Source: Peptostreptococcus sp. MV1 (GTDB lineage Bacteria; Bacillota; Clostridia; Peptostreptococcales; Peptostreptococcaceae). From it: 35,588 nt of DNA. The number at the start of each line of letters is the position of its first letter. The stretch's first letter is position 1. The DNA lies in assembly GCF_000758885.1 (NCBI RefSeq), contig NZ_JRNB01000007.1, positions 1 through 35,588 of the forward strand, written 5' to 3'. Made by a program: the position numbers and the translations under genes. Shown piece by piece: positions 26,010 through 34,080 of this stretch. The notes below the pieces were generated by a model, which saw nothing but the letters and a program-made list of their open reading frames with translations, did no database searches and had not been told where the DNA came from.

Positions 26010-26837
26010 ATGAAAAACGTGACATATAAGGTTAGAATTAAAAATATAATTGATGAAGGCAAGAAGAGAGCAACATATGTCTTTGAAAAGCCAAAGGAAT
26101 TTTCTTGGCAGGAAGGTAGTCATATATCTCTAGCCCTTGAAGAAGGTCTAACAAATGGCCAAGTAAACAAAGACCTAATGAGAAAATTTTCTATATCAAC
26201 TACACTTGATGAGGGTGTTATATCCATATCAACTAGGCTAGATAGTAGTGATTCCATCTACAAGAAAAAACTATCTACTCTATGCCCTGGTGACCAGTGC
26301 TATATATATGGTTGTGAGTCAAAAATGCCAATTAGAAGAGAAGATAAAAATCTTGTATTTATATCTATGGGTGTTGGAATGGCAACGATGAGGCCAATTA
26401 TAAGGACTTACCAACAAGACCAGACTGGTGTAAGGTCTGTAAAAAATATATGTGTAGATAGGACCGGTGACCACCTATATAAGGATGAAATTTCTTGTGA
26501 CAAAAGCTTGAATATAGATACTCTTGTAGCAAAATCAAGGGGTGAATTCAAGGATATTTTAAATGACGGACTTTCCATTGACTATAACGATTCCATTTTT
26601 TATATTGTTGGTAGCAATGAATTCCTAAAAGATACTATAAAATTATTAAAGGACAAGAATGTCAGAAAGGAAAATATAATGATAGACAAGTCCAGCGAAA
26701 GCCTAGAAAAATACTACAACGTGCCTAGTTATGAGACTATGAAAGTTAAGGACTACCAGAAATTCTCCTCTAGTTTCATGCCACTAGGATTGACTCCTGG
26801 AGCATGCTCATGTGGTGGTAACTGTACATGTAAGTAG
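26010..26837 (+). CDS. Ferredoxin/flavodoxin reductase-like oxidoreductase with cysteine-rich tail
   Basis: 275 residues with an FNR-type fold. The FAD-binding barrel covers residues about 5-105 (FSWQEGSHISLAL, the RKFSISTT motif that binds flavin, CPGDQCYIYGCES). The NAD(P) domain starts at LVFISMGVGMATMRPIIRTY and ends with FYIVGSNEFLKDTIKLLKDK. The C-terminus is unusual: after FMPLGLTPGA it ends CSCGGNCTCK, with Cys at 266, 268, 272 and 274 that could bind a metal or act as a thiol pair. No partner gene is adjacent. GGAGG precedes the ATG. The electron acceptor is unknown. Confidence 0.8.
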   Translation: MKNVTYKVRIKNIIDEGKKRATYVFEKPKEFSWQEGSHISLALEEGLTNGQVNKDLMRKFSISTTLDEGVISISTRLDSSDSIYKKKLSTLCPGDQCYIYGCESKMPIRREDKNLVFISMGVGMATMRPIIRTYQQDQTGVRSVKNICVDRTGDHLYKDEISCDKSLNIDTLVAKSRGEFKDILNDGLSIDYNDSIFYIVGSNEFLKDTIKLLKDKNVRKENIMIDKSSESLEKYYNVPSYETMKVKDYQKFSSSFMPLGLTPGACSCGGNCTCK

Positions 26838-26860
26838 GATAAAACAAGATATAAATAAGC

Positions 26861-26913
26861 AAGCTAACAAGAAAGGGTGGTAATACTATAAATCCACCCT
26901 TTCTTGTTAGCTT
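26861..26913 (+). terminator. Terminator of the flavin reductase gene
   Basis: A perfect 20-bp stem: AAGCTAACAAGAAAGGGTGG (26861-26880) with its complement at 26894-26913, then TT. It lies 23 nt after the stop. Confidence 0.92.
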
Positions 26914-27028
26914 TTAACCGTCAACGTTTGAACTTATATCCAAAACATTATAAATAATCTATCAAAAATTCTTTGTAATTACACTTACAAAAATACTAAC
27001 TCTTATCTAGCCTGCAAATCGGGATACA

Positions 27029-27445
27029 TCATATATCTTCAGAATCAATTACTTTATATCCTAAAGAAATCAATTTTTCAGCAAACAAGCCTCTGCCAGA
27101 AATTAGAGTTCCAGAAAAGCTACCATCATATATTTGATTGACTCCACAACTAGGGCTTCGCGATTGCAATACAGCACATTTTACATCCAAGTCTTTAATC
27201 TTATTATATGCCTCACTAGCACCTTTATAAAAAAATTCAGTTTTATCTTCTCCATTGATATTAATAACACGACCATTTACAATCTCACAACTAGGTCTTG
27301 GGGTAGGCAATCCACCCATGACCTCTGGGCAAACCGTCACTATTTCATGGCCTTCCAAAAAGTCTAATACACGCTTGTTGTAGTTGTTTTTACCATTGTA
27401 TTTACAATTTTCACCTACAAGACATGCACTTACAATAATTACCAT
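27029..27445 (-). CDS. DUF523 family protein
   Basis: 138 residues with the conserved cysteine motifs of DUF523 (YbbK-like): SACLVGENCKYNG near the start, VCPEVMGGLPTPRPSCEI in the middle and VLQSRSPSCGVNQIYDG. The invariant cysteines suggest metal binding or thiol chemistry, and 2-thiouracil desulfuration has been reported for related bacterial proteins. The role is unknown here. GAGAGG precedes the ATG. It is the last gene with core-like base composition before the AT-rich block. Confidence 0.88.
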   Translation of the reverse strand: MVIIVSACLVGENCKYNGKNNYNKRVLDFLEGHEIVTVCPEVMGGLPTPRPSCEIVNGRVININGEDKTEFFYKGASEAYNKIKDLDVKCAVLQSRSPSCGVNQIYDGSFSGTLISGRGLFAEKLISLGYKVIDSEDI

Positions 27446-27605
27446 ATATAAATCCTCTCTTAAAACATCTTCATCTAGTCTATCTAAATTTTGTGGTGCA
27501 GATCAAATCAACTTGATATTGCAATTTTGGAAGAAAAAAGTCTTTACTTCCATAGCTAATAATAAGTATCTATTTTTCAATAACTGTTGCAAAATTTTAT
27601 CTTAT

Positions 27606-28925
27606 TTAAGAAAATATTTTAATTTTAAAGATAAAAAATTCTTCATCCTGCAATGCTTTATATTCTATATTGTAATTATTCAGAATATTACTTACAATAT
27701 ATAAACCTAATCCATTACTATTTTCCTTATTTAAGTCAAATTTAACATCAAATATTTTATCCATATTAGAAATTTTATTGTTGCCGTATGAATTCTCTAT
27801 ATATAACCAATCATTAACTATCCCAATATTAATTACCCCATTTACATGAGTATATTTTACCGCATTACTAATCAAATTAGATAGAACAATCTTTAAGGCT
27901 GTTTTTCCTATATAAATATTCTCATCTAATATATAATTGTTGACAGTTATTTTCTTTTGATTTGCTAATATTTCATACTTTTTTAATATGTCTTCTAATG
28001 TATCATTTATTTTCAAATATTCTTCATCATTATTCAAATTTTCTATAGAATGAACTGATAATATTTGAGAAATATTTTTTGTTAAACTATCAACGATTTC
28101 AATACATTCATTAATATAAATATCTCTTTCTTTATATTTTCCAATATTGTATTTCATGTTTTCCAGTATTATTTTAAGACTAGCAAGAGGAGTTTTAAGT
28201 TCATGGGATGCACCTTTAAAAAAGTCATATTTTAACTTTTCTAATTTTAAAATTTCTTTATTTTTAAATTCCAAATCGTCAATTGTTCTTAATAAAGTAG
28301 AATATAAATCATTAATTTGTTGTTTTAATTCTCCAACTTCATCATTAGAGCTAACTTTTAAACGCGTTTTTTTATCAAGTTTCATCATTTTATCAGTAAC
28401 AATTTTTATTTCTTGTATATTATTTTTTATTGATTTTGCATAAATTAAAGAAATAATAGCAGAAAATAAAATTGATATTAATAAAGAATATGGTAAAAAT
28501 TTAAGGCTTAAATCTTTCGCATCTTTTTGCATATCAGCTGTAGAAACAAATTGTAGATTTGTTTTTTTACCATTATTAAGCTTTATTTCTCTTTCTTCAA
28601 TTATCAAAGAATTACTATCACTTTCTAAATTGATATTTATATTATCTTTGATTTGTATTTCATTCTTATTATTTTTTTCTTTTATAAATGCTTTTATTTC
28701 ACTACTCTTAGAATAAAACTCCAAAGTTTGTTCTATATATTTTTTTTCTTTTCCATTCATATTACCAGAAATTTCATTTGCTATATTATGAATCTTTTCT
28801 TTTCTCGTCTCCAAATATGTTTTAGGAAATATAAAAAAAACTAATGAATGAACTAATATAATTATTATTCCAAGAATAGAAAATATTTGTATGAGCATTT
28901 TTGGAAATATCTTTAATTTTTTCAT
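27606..28925 (-). CDS. Two-component sensor histidine kinase
   Basis: 439 residues. One transmembrane helix at about 10-33, an extracytoplasmic sensor of about 100 residues (34-140) that is lysine/asparagine rich and has no cysteines, then a second helix at about 143-163, a HAMP linker, and a HisKA domain with FFKGASHELKTPLASLK, phospho-acceptor His241. The HATPase domain has the N-box VLSNLISNAVKYTH and a G2-type NGLGLYIVSNIL. The G1 box is atypical (IENSYGNNKI in place of DxGxG), seen in some small Firmicutes kinases. It overlaps the regulator gene by 4 nt (ATGA). Sensing of envelope redox or peptide stress is inferred from its neighbours. Confidence 0.92.
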   Translation of the reverse strand: MKKLKIFPKMLIQIFSILGIIIILVHSLVFFIFPKTYLETRKEKIHNIANEISGNMNGKEKKYIEQTLEFYSKSSEIKAFIKEKNNKNEIQIKDNININLESDSNSLIIEEREIKLNNGKKTNLQFVSTADMQKDAKDLSLKFLPYSLLISILFSAIISLIYAKSIKNNIQEIKIVTDKMMKLDKKTRLKVSSNDEVGELKQQINDLYSTLLRTIDDLEFKNKEILKLEKLKYDFFKGASHELKTPLASLKIILENMKYNIGKYKERDIYINECIEIVDSLTKNISQILSVHSIENLNNDEEYLKINDTLEDILKKYEILANQKKITVNNYILDENIYIGKTALKIVLSNLISNAVKYTHVNGVINIGIVNDWLYIENSYGNNKISNMDKIFDVKFDLNKENSNGLGLYIVSNILNNYNIEYKALQDEEFFIFKIKIFS

Positions 28926-29575
28926 TTTCTCTCCAATTTATATCCTACATTTCTTATAGTAGTTATACAGTCTAATTGTAATTTTTTTCTAAGTTCTTTT
29001 ATATATACATCTATTACTCGATCATAAGGAATTTCTTCGCTATCTTTCCAAACATAATCAATAATTTGCATTCTTGTTAAGACTTGTCCACTATTATCCA
29101 ATAAACATTTTAATACTTCTAGTTCTTTTGCATTTACATCTATTTCTTCACCATTTATTTTAGCCGTATAGCTATTAAAATTAACCGATAGATCCTTATA
29201 TTCAAACTTCTCTAAATGTCCATAATTCTTCTTAATTAAAGAATCTATTCTAGCCTTTAAGACCGCCAATGAAAATGGCTTTTCTACATATCCGTCTACT
29301 AAATTAGTAAATGCATCAATTTTATATTCTTCATCACTAAATGCAGTCAAGATTAGAATTGGTAAATTGCTTTTCTTTCTAATTTCTTTCAACACTTCTA
29401 AACCATTTATAAAAGGTATCTGAATGTCTAAGATAACCAAATTTATATCGCTATTAAATTTTGACAAGGCTTCTCTTCCATCTTTAGCTTGAATAACAGT
29501 ATATCCAAATTCTGAAAGATATTCACTTATTCCCTCTCTTATCATATCATTATCTTCAACAGTTAATATTTTCAT
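28922..29575 (-). CDS. OmpR/PhoB-family response regulator
   Basis: 217 residues. The receiver begins MKILTVEDNDMIREGI with the acidic pocket, phospho-acceptor Asp50 (LVILDIQIPFINGLEVL), Thr in LILTAF and Lys in VEKPFS. The C-terminal winged helix is NAKELEVLKCLLDNSGQVLT and RVIDVYIKELRKKL. I start at ATG 29575 with GGAGG 5 nt upstream; the GTG 12 nt earlier contains the ribosome binding site. It overlaps the sensor kinase. The likely target is the six-gene operon upstream. Confidence 0.96.
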   Translation of the reverse strand: MKILTVEDNDMIREGISEYLSEFGYTVIQAKDGREALSKFNSDINLVILDIQIPFINGLEVLKEIRKKSNLPILILTAFSDEEYKIDAFTNLVDGYVEKPFSLAVLKARIDSLIKKNYGHLEKFEYKDLSVNFNSYTAKINGEEIDVNAKELEVLKCLLDNSGQVLTRMQIIDYVWKDSEEIPYDRVIDVYIKELRKKLQLDCITTIRNVGYKLERK

Positions 29576-29605
29576 ATATACCTCCACTTAAGCCTATACA
29601 CTTAT

Positions 29606-29634
29606 ATTATACAGCATATTACTTGATATTTAAA
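29606..29634 (-). promoter_or_regulatory. Promoter of the two-component genes
   Basis: Minus strand TTTAAA (29629-29634), 17 nt, perfect TATAAT (29606-29611), about 31 nt before the regulator ATG. It follows the terminator of the ABC operon, so the regulator pair can be made separately. Confidence 0.6.
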
Positions 29635-29635
29635 A

Positions 29636-29674
29636 GCCAAAAAATTTTTGGTGCTAAAAAGCACCAAAAATTTT
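29636..29674 (-). terminator. Terminator between the ABC operon and the two-component genes
   Basis: AAAATTTTTGGTGC (29641-29654), loop TAAAAA, GCACCAAAAATTTT (29661-29674): perfect 14-bp stem with six T on the minus strand. It begins at the stop codon of the permease. Confidence 0.88.
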
Positions 29675-31049
29675 AATTATTGTCTATTAATAATTCTTTT
29701 GGATTCCTTCTTAATGTATTGAATGAAGAAATAATCAATGATACAAGAAGTACTAAACTCATAAATATAACTACATAAATTATGAACTTAGGCAATACAT
29801 TTATATCTAAACTTGATAATGTCTTGTTAAATCCTTCAGCTTCTGCCCCACCACCTAATTGGCTAGATGCAGATTGTCTAGCTATTTGCTTAGCTATATC
29901 ACCAGTAACCTTATTCAATATATTATTCCCAAGCTTATCAGCTGTATATTGAGCTAAGAAATAAGAACCAACGAATGCTGGGATTGATATAAATACCATC
30001 TCAATTATGAATTGACCAAAAATTTCTAATTGAGATTTACCTAATGATAGTAATACTGCTATTTCTTTCTTTCTAGCATTCATCCATAAGAATAATAATA
30101 ATGAAACTACAACTCCTGCAAATATTAATGAACCAGCAAATAATTTATTTGAGATAGAGTAGATACCTGATATAGATTGTTGTAATGCAGGGTAATTTGA
30201 TGAACTTTTAATCAAATTATATTCTCTCCAATTTATATCTAATTTCCCAAGATCTTTTATTACACTATCAAGATCCTTATCACCTTTTACAGAGAATGTT
30301 GCATCTTGGTACACAGCTGTATCTTCTGTATTACCATAAACTTTAGCAGCTGTATGAACATCAGTGATTAATGTATTTTCGTATAGTTCTTGTGCTGCAC
30401 TTACTCCACCGCTATTATGCCCATCGAATAGACCTTTAATTTCTACTTCTACTGTTTCATTTGCACCTTTCTCATTATCAGCATCAAATAAATTAGATTT
30501 TATTTTTAGCTTATCTCCAACTTTAAGATTATTTTTTTTAGCTAAATCTTTATGCATTAAGATTTTATTTTTATCTTCATTTACTAAATGCTTTCCTTCT
30601 ACTAATTTATATGCTTCTGATACAAATTTTGTTTCTTTTGATGAGTCATTAACCCCAGTTAACATAACTGTTCTTTTAAAATTCTTCGCTCTTTCAGGTG
30701 ATTGATTCGCAAGAGTCTCTTGAGTTTCAATAATATCATAATCAACTAAATCTGCAACACTGTTTATTCTTTTTACATAGGAGTCTATACTATCTGTTTG
30801 AGATATCTTTTTAATATCTTCACCTTTTACATTTCCCCCACCTCTAGGTGTTCCTGGATTTACTTGTCTATTTATTTCCATAGAAAAACTATTTGTTATA
30901 TTAGCAAATGTTTCTTTTGAAGCTCTGTCCGTAGCATCTTTAATGGATAAACTAATGAGACTTAAAGTTGACATAGATAAAATGACTAATATAATAATTA
31001 ATGATTTTAAGCTTTTTCTAGTTACATAAGCAAATGCATTTTTTATCAT
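29673..31049 (-). CDS. FtsX/MacB-type ABC permease, second of a pair
   Basis: 458 residues. N-terminal helix (about 12-36, LKSLIIILVILSMSTLSLIS), a large extracytoplasmic domain (about 40-290), then three C-terminal helices of the FtsX domain (LFAGSLIFAGVVVSLLLFLW, IFGQFIIEMVFISIPAFVGS, FIIYVVIFMSLVLLVSLIIS). This is the mechanotransmission topology of MacB/LolCE/BceB-like proteins, which act on periplasmic or surface substrates rather than importing them. It shares the MIKNA.AY.TRK start with the other permease, so the two are paralogues forming a heterodimer. The ATG overlaps the ATPase stop (TAATG). An insert with GTPRGGGN (residues about 67-74) is distinctive. Confidence 0.9.
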   Translation of the reverse strand: MIKNAFAYVTRKSLKSLIIILVILSMSTLSLISLSIKDATDRASKETFANITNSFSMEINRQVNPGTPRGGGNVKGEDIKKISQTDSIDSYVKRINSVADLVDYDIIETQETLANQSPERAKNFKRTVMLTGVNDSSKETKFVSEAYKLVEGKHLVNEDKNKILMHKDLAKKNNLKVGDKLKIKSNLFDADNEKGANETVEVEIKGLFDGHNSGGVSAAQELYENTLITDVHTAAKVYGNTEDTAVYQDATFSVKGDKDLDSVIKDLGKLDINWREYNLIKSSSNYPALQQSISGIYSISNKLFAGSLIFAGVVVSLLLFLWMNARKKEIAVLLSLGKSQLEIFGQFIIEMVFISIPAFVGSYFLAQYTADKLGNNILNKVTGDIAKQIARQSASSQLGGGAEAEGFNKTLSSLDINVLPKFIIYVVIFMSLVLLVSLIISSFNTLRRNPKELLIDNN

Positions 31050-31705
31050 TATTCAACCTCCAAATTCATTTTATTTACTTCTTTCAACTTCTTACCACTT
31101 AGTTCTAAAATGATATCCGCAGAATCTGCTACTTCCTTACTATGTGTTACAACTATTACACATTTATTTCTATCTTTAGCTAATGTCTTTAATATATTAA
31201 TTATTTCTCCAGCAGTAACACTGTCTAGATTACCAGTAGGCTCATCAGCTAGTATTATTGGAGCATCTGATACCAATGCTCTAGCAATAGCTACTCTTTG
31301 TTGCTGTCCACCAGATAATTTCATAACATTTCTTTTTATTTGTTTTTTATCTAAACCTAGTTCAAACAAGATACTTTCATCTGCCGATTTATTCACTAAT
31401 CTAATATTTTCAATTGGTGATAAATAGTCTATTAGATTATAGTTTTGAAATACTAAAGATATATTATTTTTTCTATGATTACTATATCCTTTCTTTTCTA
31501 TATCTTCATTCTTAAACAATATTTTTCCTGTTTTAGGTTTATCAAGTCCAGCAAGTAAGGAAAGAAGTGTAGATTTTCCTGTTCCTGACTTTCCTACTAT
31601 CGCATAAAACTTCCCAAGTTCAAATTTTTGATTTACTTCTGACAAAACTCTTTCTTTAGAATTTGCATAACTATATGCTACATTCTTTATTTCTAATATA
31701 TCCAT
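31049..31705 (-). CDS. ABC transporter ATP-binding protein, LolD/MacB class
   Basis: 218 residues, the minimal LolD-type size. Walker A GKSGTGKST at 38-46, Q-loop LVFQNYNLIDYL, signature LSGGQQQRVAIARAL at 130-144, Walker B IILADEPTGNLD at 150-161 and the H-loop VVTHSKE. It powers the two flanking FtsX-type permeases. Two GGAGA motifs in tandem precede the ATG. Located 22 nt after permease 1 and coupled by TAATG to permease 2. Confidence 0.97.
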   Translation of the reverse strand: MDILEIKNVAYSYANSKERVLSEVNQKFELGKFYAIVGKSGTGKSTLLSLLAGLDKPKTGKILFKNEDIEKKGYSNHRKNNISLVFQNYNLIDYLSPIENIRLVNKSADESILFELGLDKKQIKRNVMKLSGGQQQRVAIARALVSDAPIILADEPTGNLDSVTAGEIINILKTLAKDRNKCVIVVTHSKEVADSADIILELSGKKLKEVNKMNLEVE

Positions 31706-31727
31706 TATTTTCTCCTAATATTTTCTC

Positions 31728-33005
31728 CTAACTTATTTTTGATAATATTTCTTTAGGCTTCTTGATTAATATTAATGAAGAAGCAAATACAACCGACAAG
31801 ACAATAATACTTATTAATGTTAAATAACTTTGTCCAAGTGTTGCTATATTTAACATAAAACTACTATTATTTATTAAACTTCCACCTGAAATCATTGAGT
31901 CCTCTGAGTTAATGAATCCATCTACAATTACTTTTAGTAATAGATTTCCTAAAAATAAGGAAGATATTATACTTGGTATCGATATGAATATTAACTCGAA
32001 TATAAATTGCATTATAATTTGTATCTTAGATGTTCCAATAGATAAAAATATACCTATTTCATAAATTCTTTCTCTTAACCATAGAATCAAGATTAATGAA
32101 AGAACAACCATCCCACCTAACATAATAGAATAAGTCATTATTTTTATTATATGTTTTATTCCACTCACTGACTCTAAAGACTCTTCAAACGCATTAGAAT
32201 CTTTTTCAACAAAATACTTTGACTCATCAATTTTAAGCTTTTTCAATTTGTTTAAGGCTAAGTCTGTAGATTCTGCACTACCAGAATACATTAAAATTTT
32301 GTTTGCGATTTTATTATTTTCTGATTTATTTAATATTTCTTGGCTTGTCGAATAATCTACAAACACCATATTTTCACTAAAATCAGAAGATAATCCTGTA
32401 TATGTTTCCTGTTTTTTACCAGAAAAGATCCCTATAATCTTAAATTTATGACTTTTTATTTTTCCACTTTTTTCAGTATCTAGTAATTCAAGATTAACTT
32501 CATCACCTAATTTTAGATTGTTTTGTTTAGCAAATTCTTCATGAACAATAATTGAATTCTTATCATTTTCTCCTATATTTTTACCTTCTTTAATTGTAAA
32601 CACTCCACTACTAAATAAAATATTTCTTTTAGTATTATTTGTAGCTTCGAGTGAAACAACATTCTTAAATTCGTCAGATAAGTCTTCTCTATTTATTTTT
32701 TGTTTTCCGCTAACTACTTTACCATCTTTTAGTTTTGCTAATCCATCATATTGAATTATTTTTTCTTCAATTTCTTTTAATTTTTCAATATCTTTAAATT
32801 GATTAATATTAAAATGTTTGCCATCTTTTTTTGTTATTGATATTGAAGAATTAGAACTTTCATATAAAGTCTTTTCTATTTCATTGCTTGATTTCATTAT
32901 TGTTAAACAAGAATACAGGCAAGAAAGAACTATAGTTAATATGATAAAAATTATTAAAGTTCTATTTCTCTTTCTTGTAATATATGCTATAGCATTTTTT
33001 ATCAC
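31728..33005 (-). CDS. FtsX/MacB-type ABC permease, first of a pair
   Basis: 425 residues, same architecture as the partner at 29673-31049: one N-terminal helix (about 14-37, TLIIFIILTIVLSCLYSCLT), a long external domain with lysine-rich sequence, and three C-terminal helices (IMLGGMVVLSLILILWLRER, IIMQFIFELIFISIPSIISS, YLTLISIIVLSVVFASSLIL). The start codon is GTG at 33003-33005 with AGGAAA upstream. It lies 18 nt after the polyferredoxin gene, so it belongs to the same operon as the redox proteins. Substrate unknown. Confidence 0.9.
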   Translation of the reverse strand: MIKNAIAYITRKRNRTLIIFIILTIVLSCLYSCLTIMKSSNEIEKTLYESSNSSISITKKDGKHFNINQFKDIEKLKEIEEKIIQYDGLAKLKDGKVVSGKQKINREDLSDEFKNVVSLEATNNTKRNILFSSGVFTIKEGKNIGENDKNSIIVHEEFAKQNNLKLGDEVNLELLDTEKSGKIKSHKFKIIGIFSGKKQETYTGLSSDFSENMVFVDYSTSQEILNKSENNKIANKILMYSGSAESTDLALNKLKKLKIDESKYFVEKDSNAFEESLESVSGIKHIIKIMTYSIMLGGMVVLSLILILWLRERIYEIGIFLSIGTSKIQIIMQFIFELIFISIPSIISSLFLGNLLLKVIVDGFINSEDSMISGGSLINNSSFMLNIATLGQSYLTLISIIVLSVVFASSLILIKKPKEILSKIS

Positions 33006-33023
33006 TTTCCTAACTACTCCTCT

Positions 33024-33920
33024 CTATTTTCTTACTCCATAACTAATTGCATCCACTGGACAAGCATTTTTACATCGTCCACATCTGATACACTCCAGAT
33101 GATTGCAGTTCTTAACTGGATCTATGTTCATTTGGCAGACTTTTTTACATCTACCACAACTTATGCACTTTTTTTCGTCTAGTCTATACCTGAATACTGA
33201 AATAGGGTTAAAAATTGAGTAAATAGCTCCAAGTGGACATACATACTTACAGAAAGGTCTATATATAATTATAGAAAGTAACAAAGTAAGTATTAAAATT
33301 ACTCCCTTCCAATAGTACAAAAAACCTATCGCACTTCTCATACTTTTATTTAACAAAACAAGTGGTAATCCTCCTTCCAGCATACCAACTGGACAAATAA
33401 GCTTACAAAAATATGGAGACCCTTGCCCTAAAATATCAACTAAAAATAGAGGAAGTATTATTACAAATACAAGTAATATTATGTATTTCAATTTTCTCAA
33501 ATGTTTATCAAACTTAAATGTTTCAACTTTTTTAAAAAAGGGAATCTTGTGTAGCAAATCTTGAACCAATCCAAATGGACACAGCCAACCACATACAAAT
33601 CTTCCTATAAGCGCACCTATCAAGAACATAAAGCCAACTATATAATAGCTAAACTTATAATTCGAGTTTCCAATCACTGCCTGTAGCGATCCTATAGGAC
33701 AAGAACCTTTTGCCCCTGGGCATGAATAACAATTCATGCCCGGAACACAAACTTTCTTTAAATTCCCACCGTAGATTTTACCAGTCTTAAACCCTTCAAA
33801 GTAAGAATTAGTAATTAAAAACCAAACTGATTGAAATAGATGCCTAAAACGATCTCTTATTTTATATTTATCTTTTTTTGTACTACCATTTATAATTTTT
33901 TTAATTCTATCCAATTCCAA
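33024..33920 (-). CDS. NapH-like membrane polyferredoxin (4Fe-4S binding protein)
   Basis: 298 residues with about five membrane helices and many cysteines. CVPGMNCYSCPGAKGSCPIG (about 57-76) lies at the start of the membrane part. CGWLCPFG and CKYVCPLGAIY are the paired CxxxCP motifs of the NapH/CcoG/RnfB-like family. The C-terminus has two ferredoxin clusters (CISCGRCKKVCQMNIDP, CIRCGRCKNACPVDAI). It should move electrons between cytosolic donors and membrane or surface acceptors. The start is TTG at 33918-33920 with GGAG upstream, inside the last codons of the mini-protein gene (14-nt overlap), giving translational coupling. No earlier Met is available in frame. Confidence 0.88.
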   Translation of the reverse strand: MELDRIKKIINGSTKKDKYKIRDRFRHLFQSVWFLITNSYFEGFKTGKIYGGNLKKVCVPGMNCYSCPGAKGSCPIGSLQAVIGNSNYKFSYYIVGFMFLIGALIGRFVCGWLCPFGLVQDLLHKIPFFKKVETFKFDKHLRKLKYIILLVFVIILPLFLVDILGQGSPYFCKLICPVGMLEGGLPLVLLNKSMRSAIGFLYYWKGVILILTLLLSIIIYRPFCKYVCPLGAIYSIFNPISVFRYRLDEKKCISCGRCKKVCQMNIDPVKNCNHLECIRCGRCKNACPVDAISYGVRK

Positions 33921-34059
33921 TACACTCCATACAAATTCTTATCGCCTTATCCAAGACAACTTTAGTTTCTCCATTAGTATGACCATAGTAAATCATCGCC
34001 ATACTAATAAAGACAATTACTAAAGATAAGGTACGGCTTTTTAAAAACTTCTTAACCAT
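33907..34059 (-). CDS. CD1871A-type CXXC motif mini-protein
   Basis: A 50-residue protein: basic start MVKKFLKSRT, one membrane helix (about 10-26, LSLVIVFISMAMIYYGHTN), then VVLDKAIRICMECIGIG at the end. The terminal ICMECIGIG with its CxxC fits the small family named after CD1871A of Clostridioides difficile, always short and found beside 4Fe-4S/NapH-like and thioredoxin-like genes. The helix is followed by a short region predicted outside, placing the CxxC near the membrane surface. It lies 21 nt after the TlpA-like gene and overlaps the polyferredoxin by 14 nt. A thiol or cluster relay role is inference. Confidence 0.88.
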   Translation of the reverse strand: MVKKFLKSRTLSLVIVFISMAMIYYGHTNGETKVVLDKAIRICMECIGIG

Positions 34060-34080
34060 ATACCATTCACCGCTTTACAT

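Noticed and set aside
27384-27704. 106-codon open frame on the plus strand
   Set aside because: It overlaps the ends of the DUF523 and kinase genes, has no ribosome binding site, and its protein is low-complexity and resembles no family.
30364-30705. 113-codon frame opposite the permease gene
   Set aside because: It is antisense to a clear FtsX-type permease and its composition follows that gene; no ribosome binding site.
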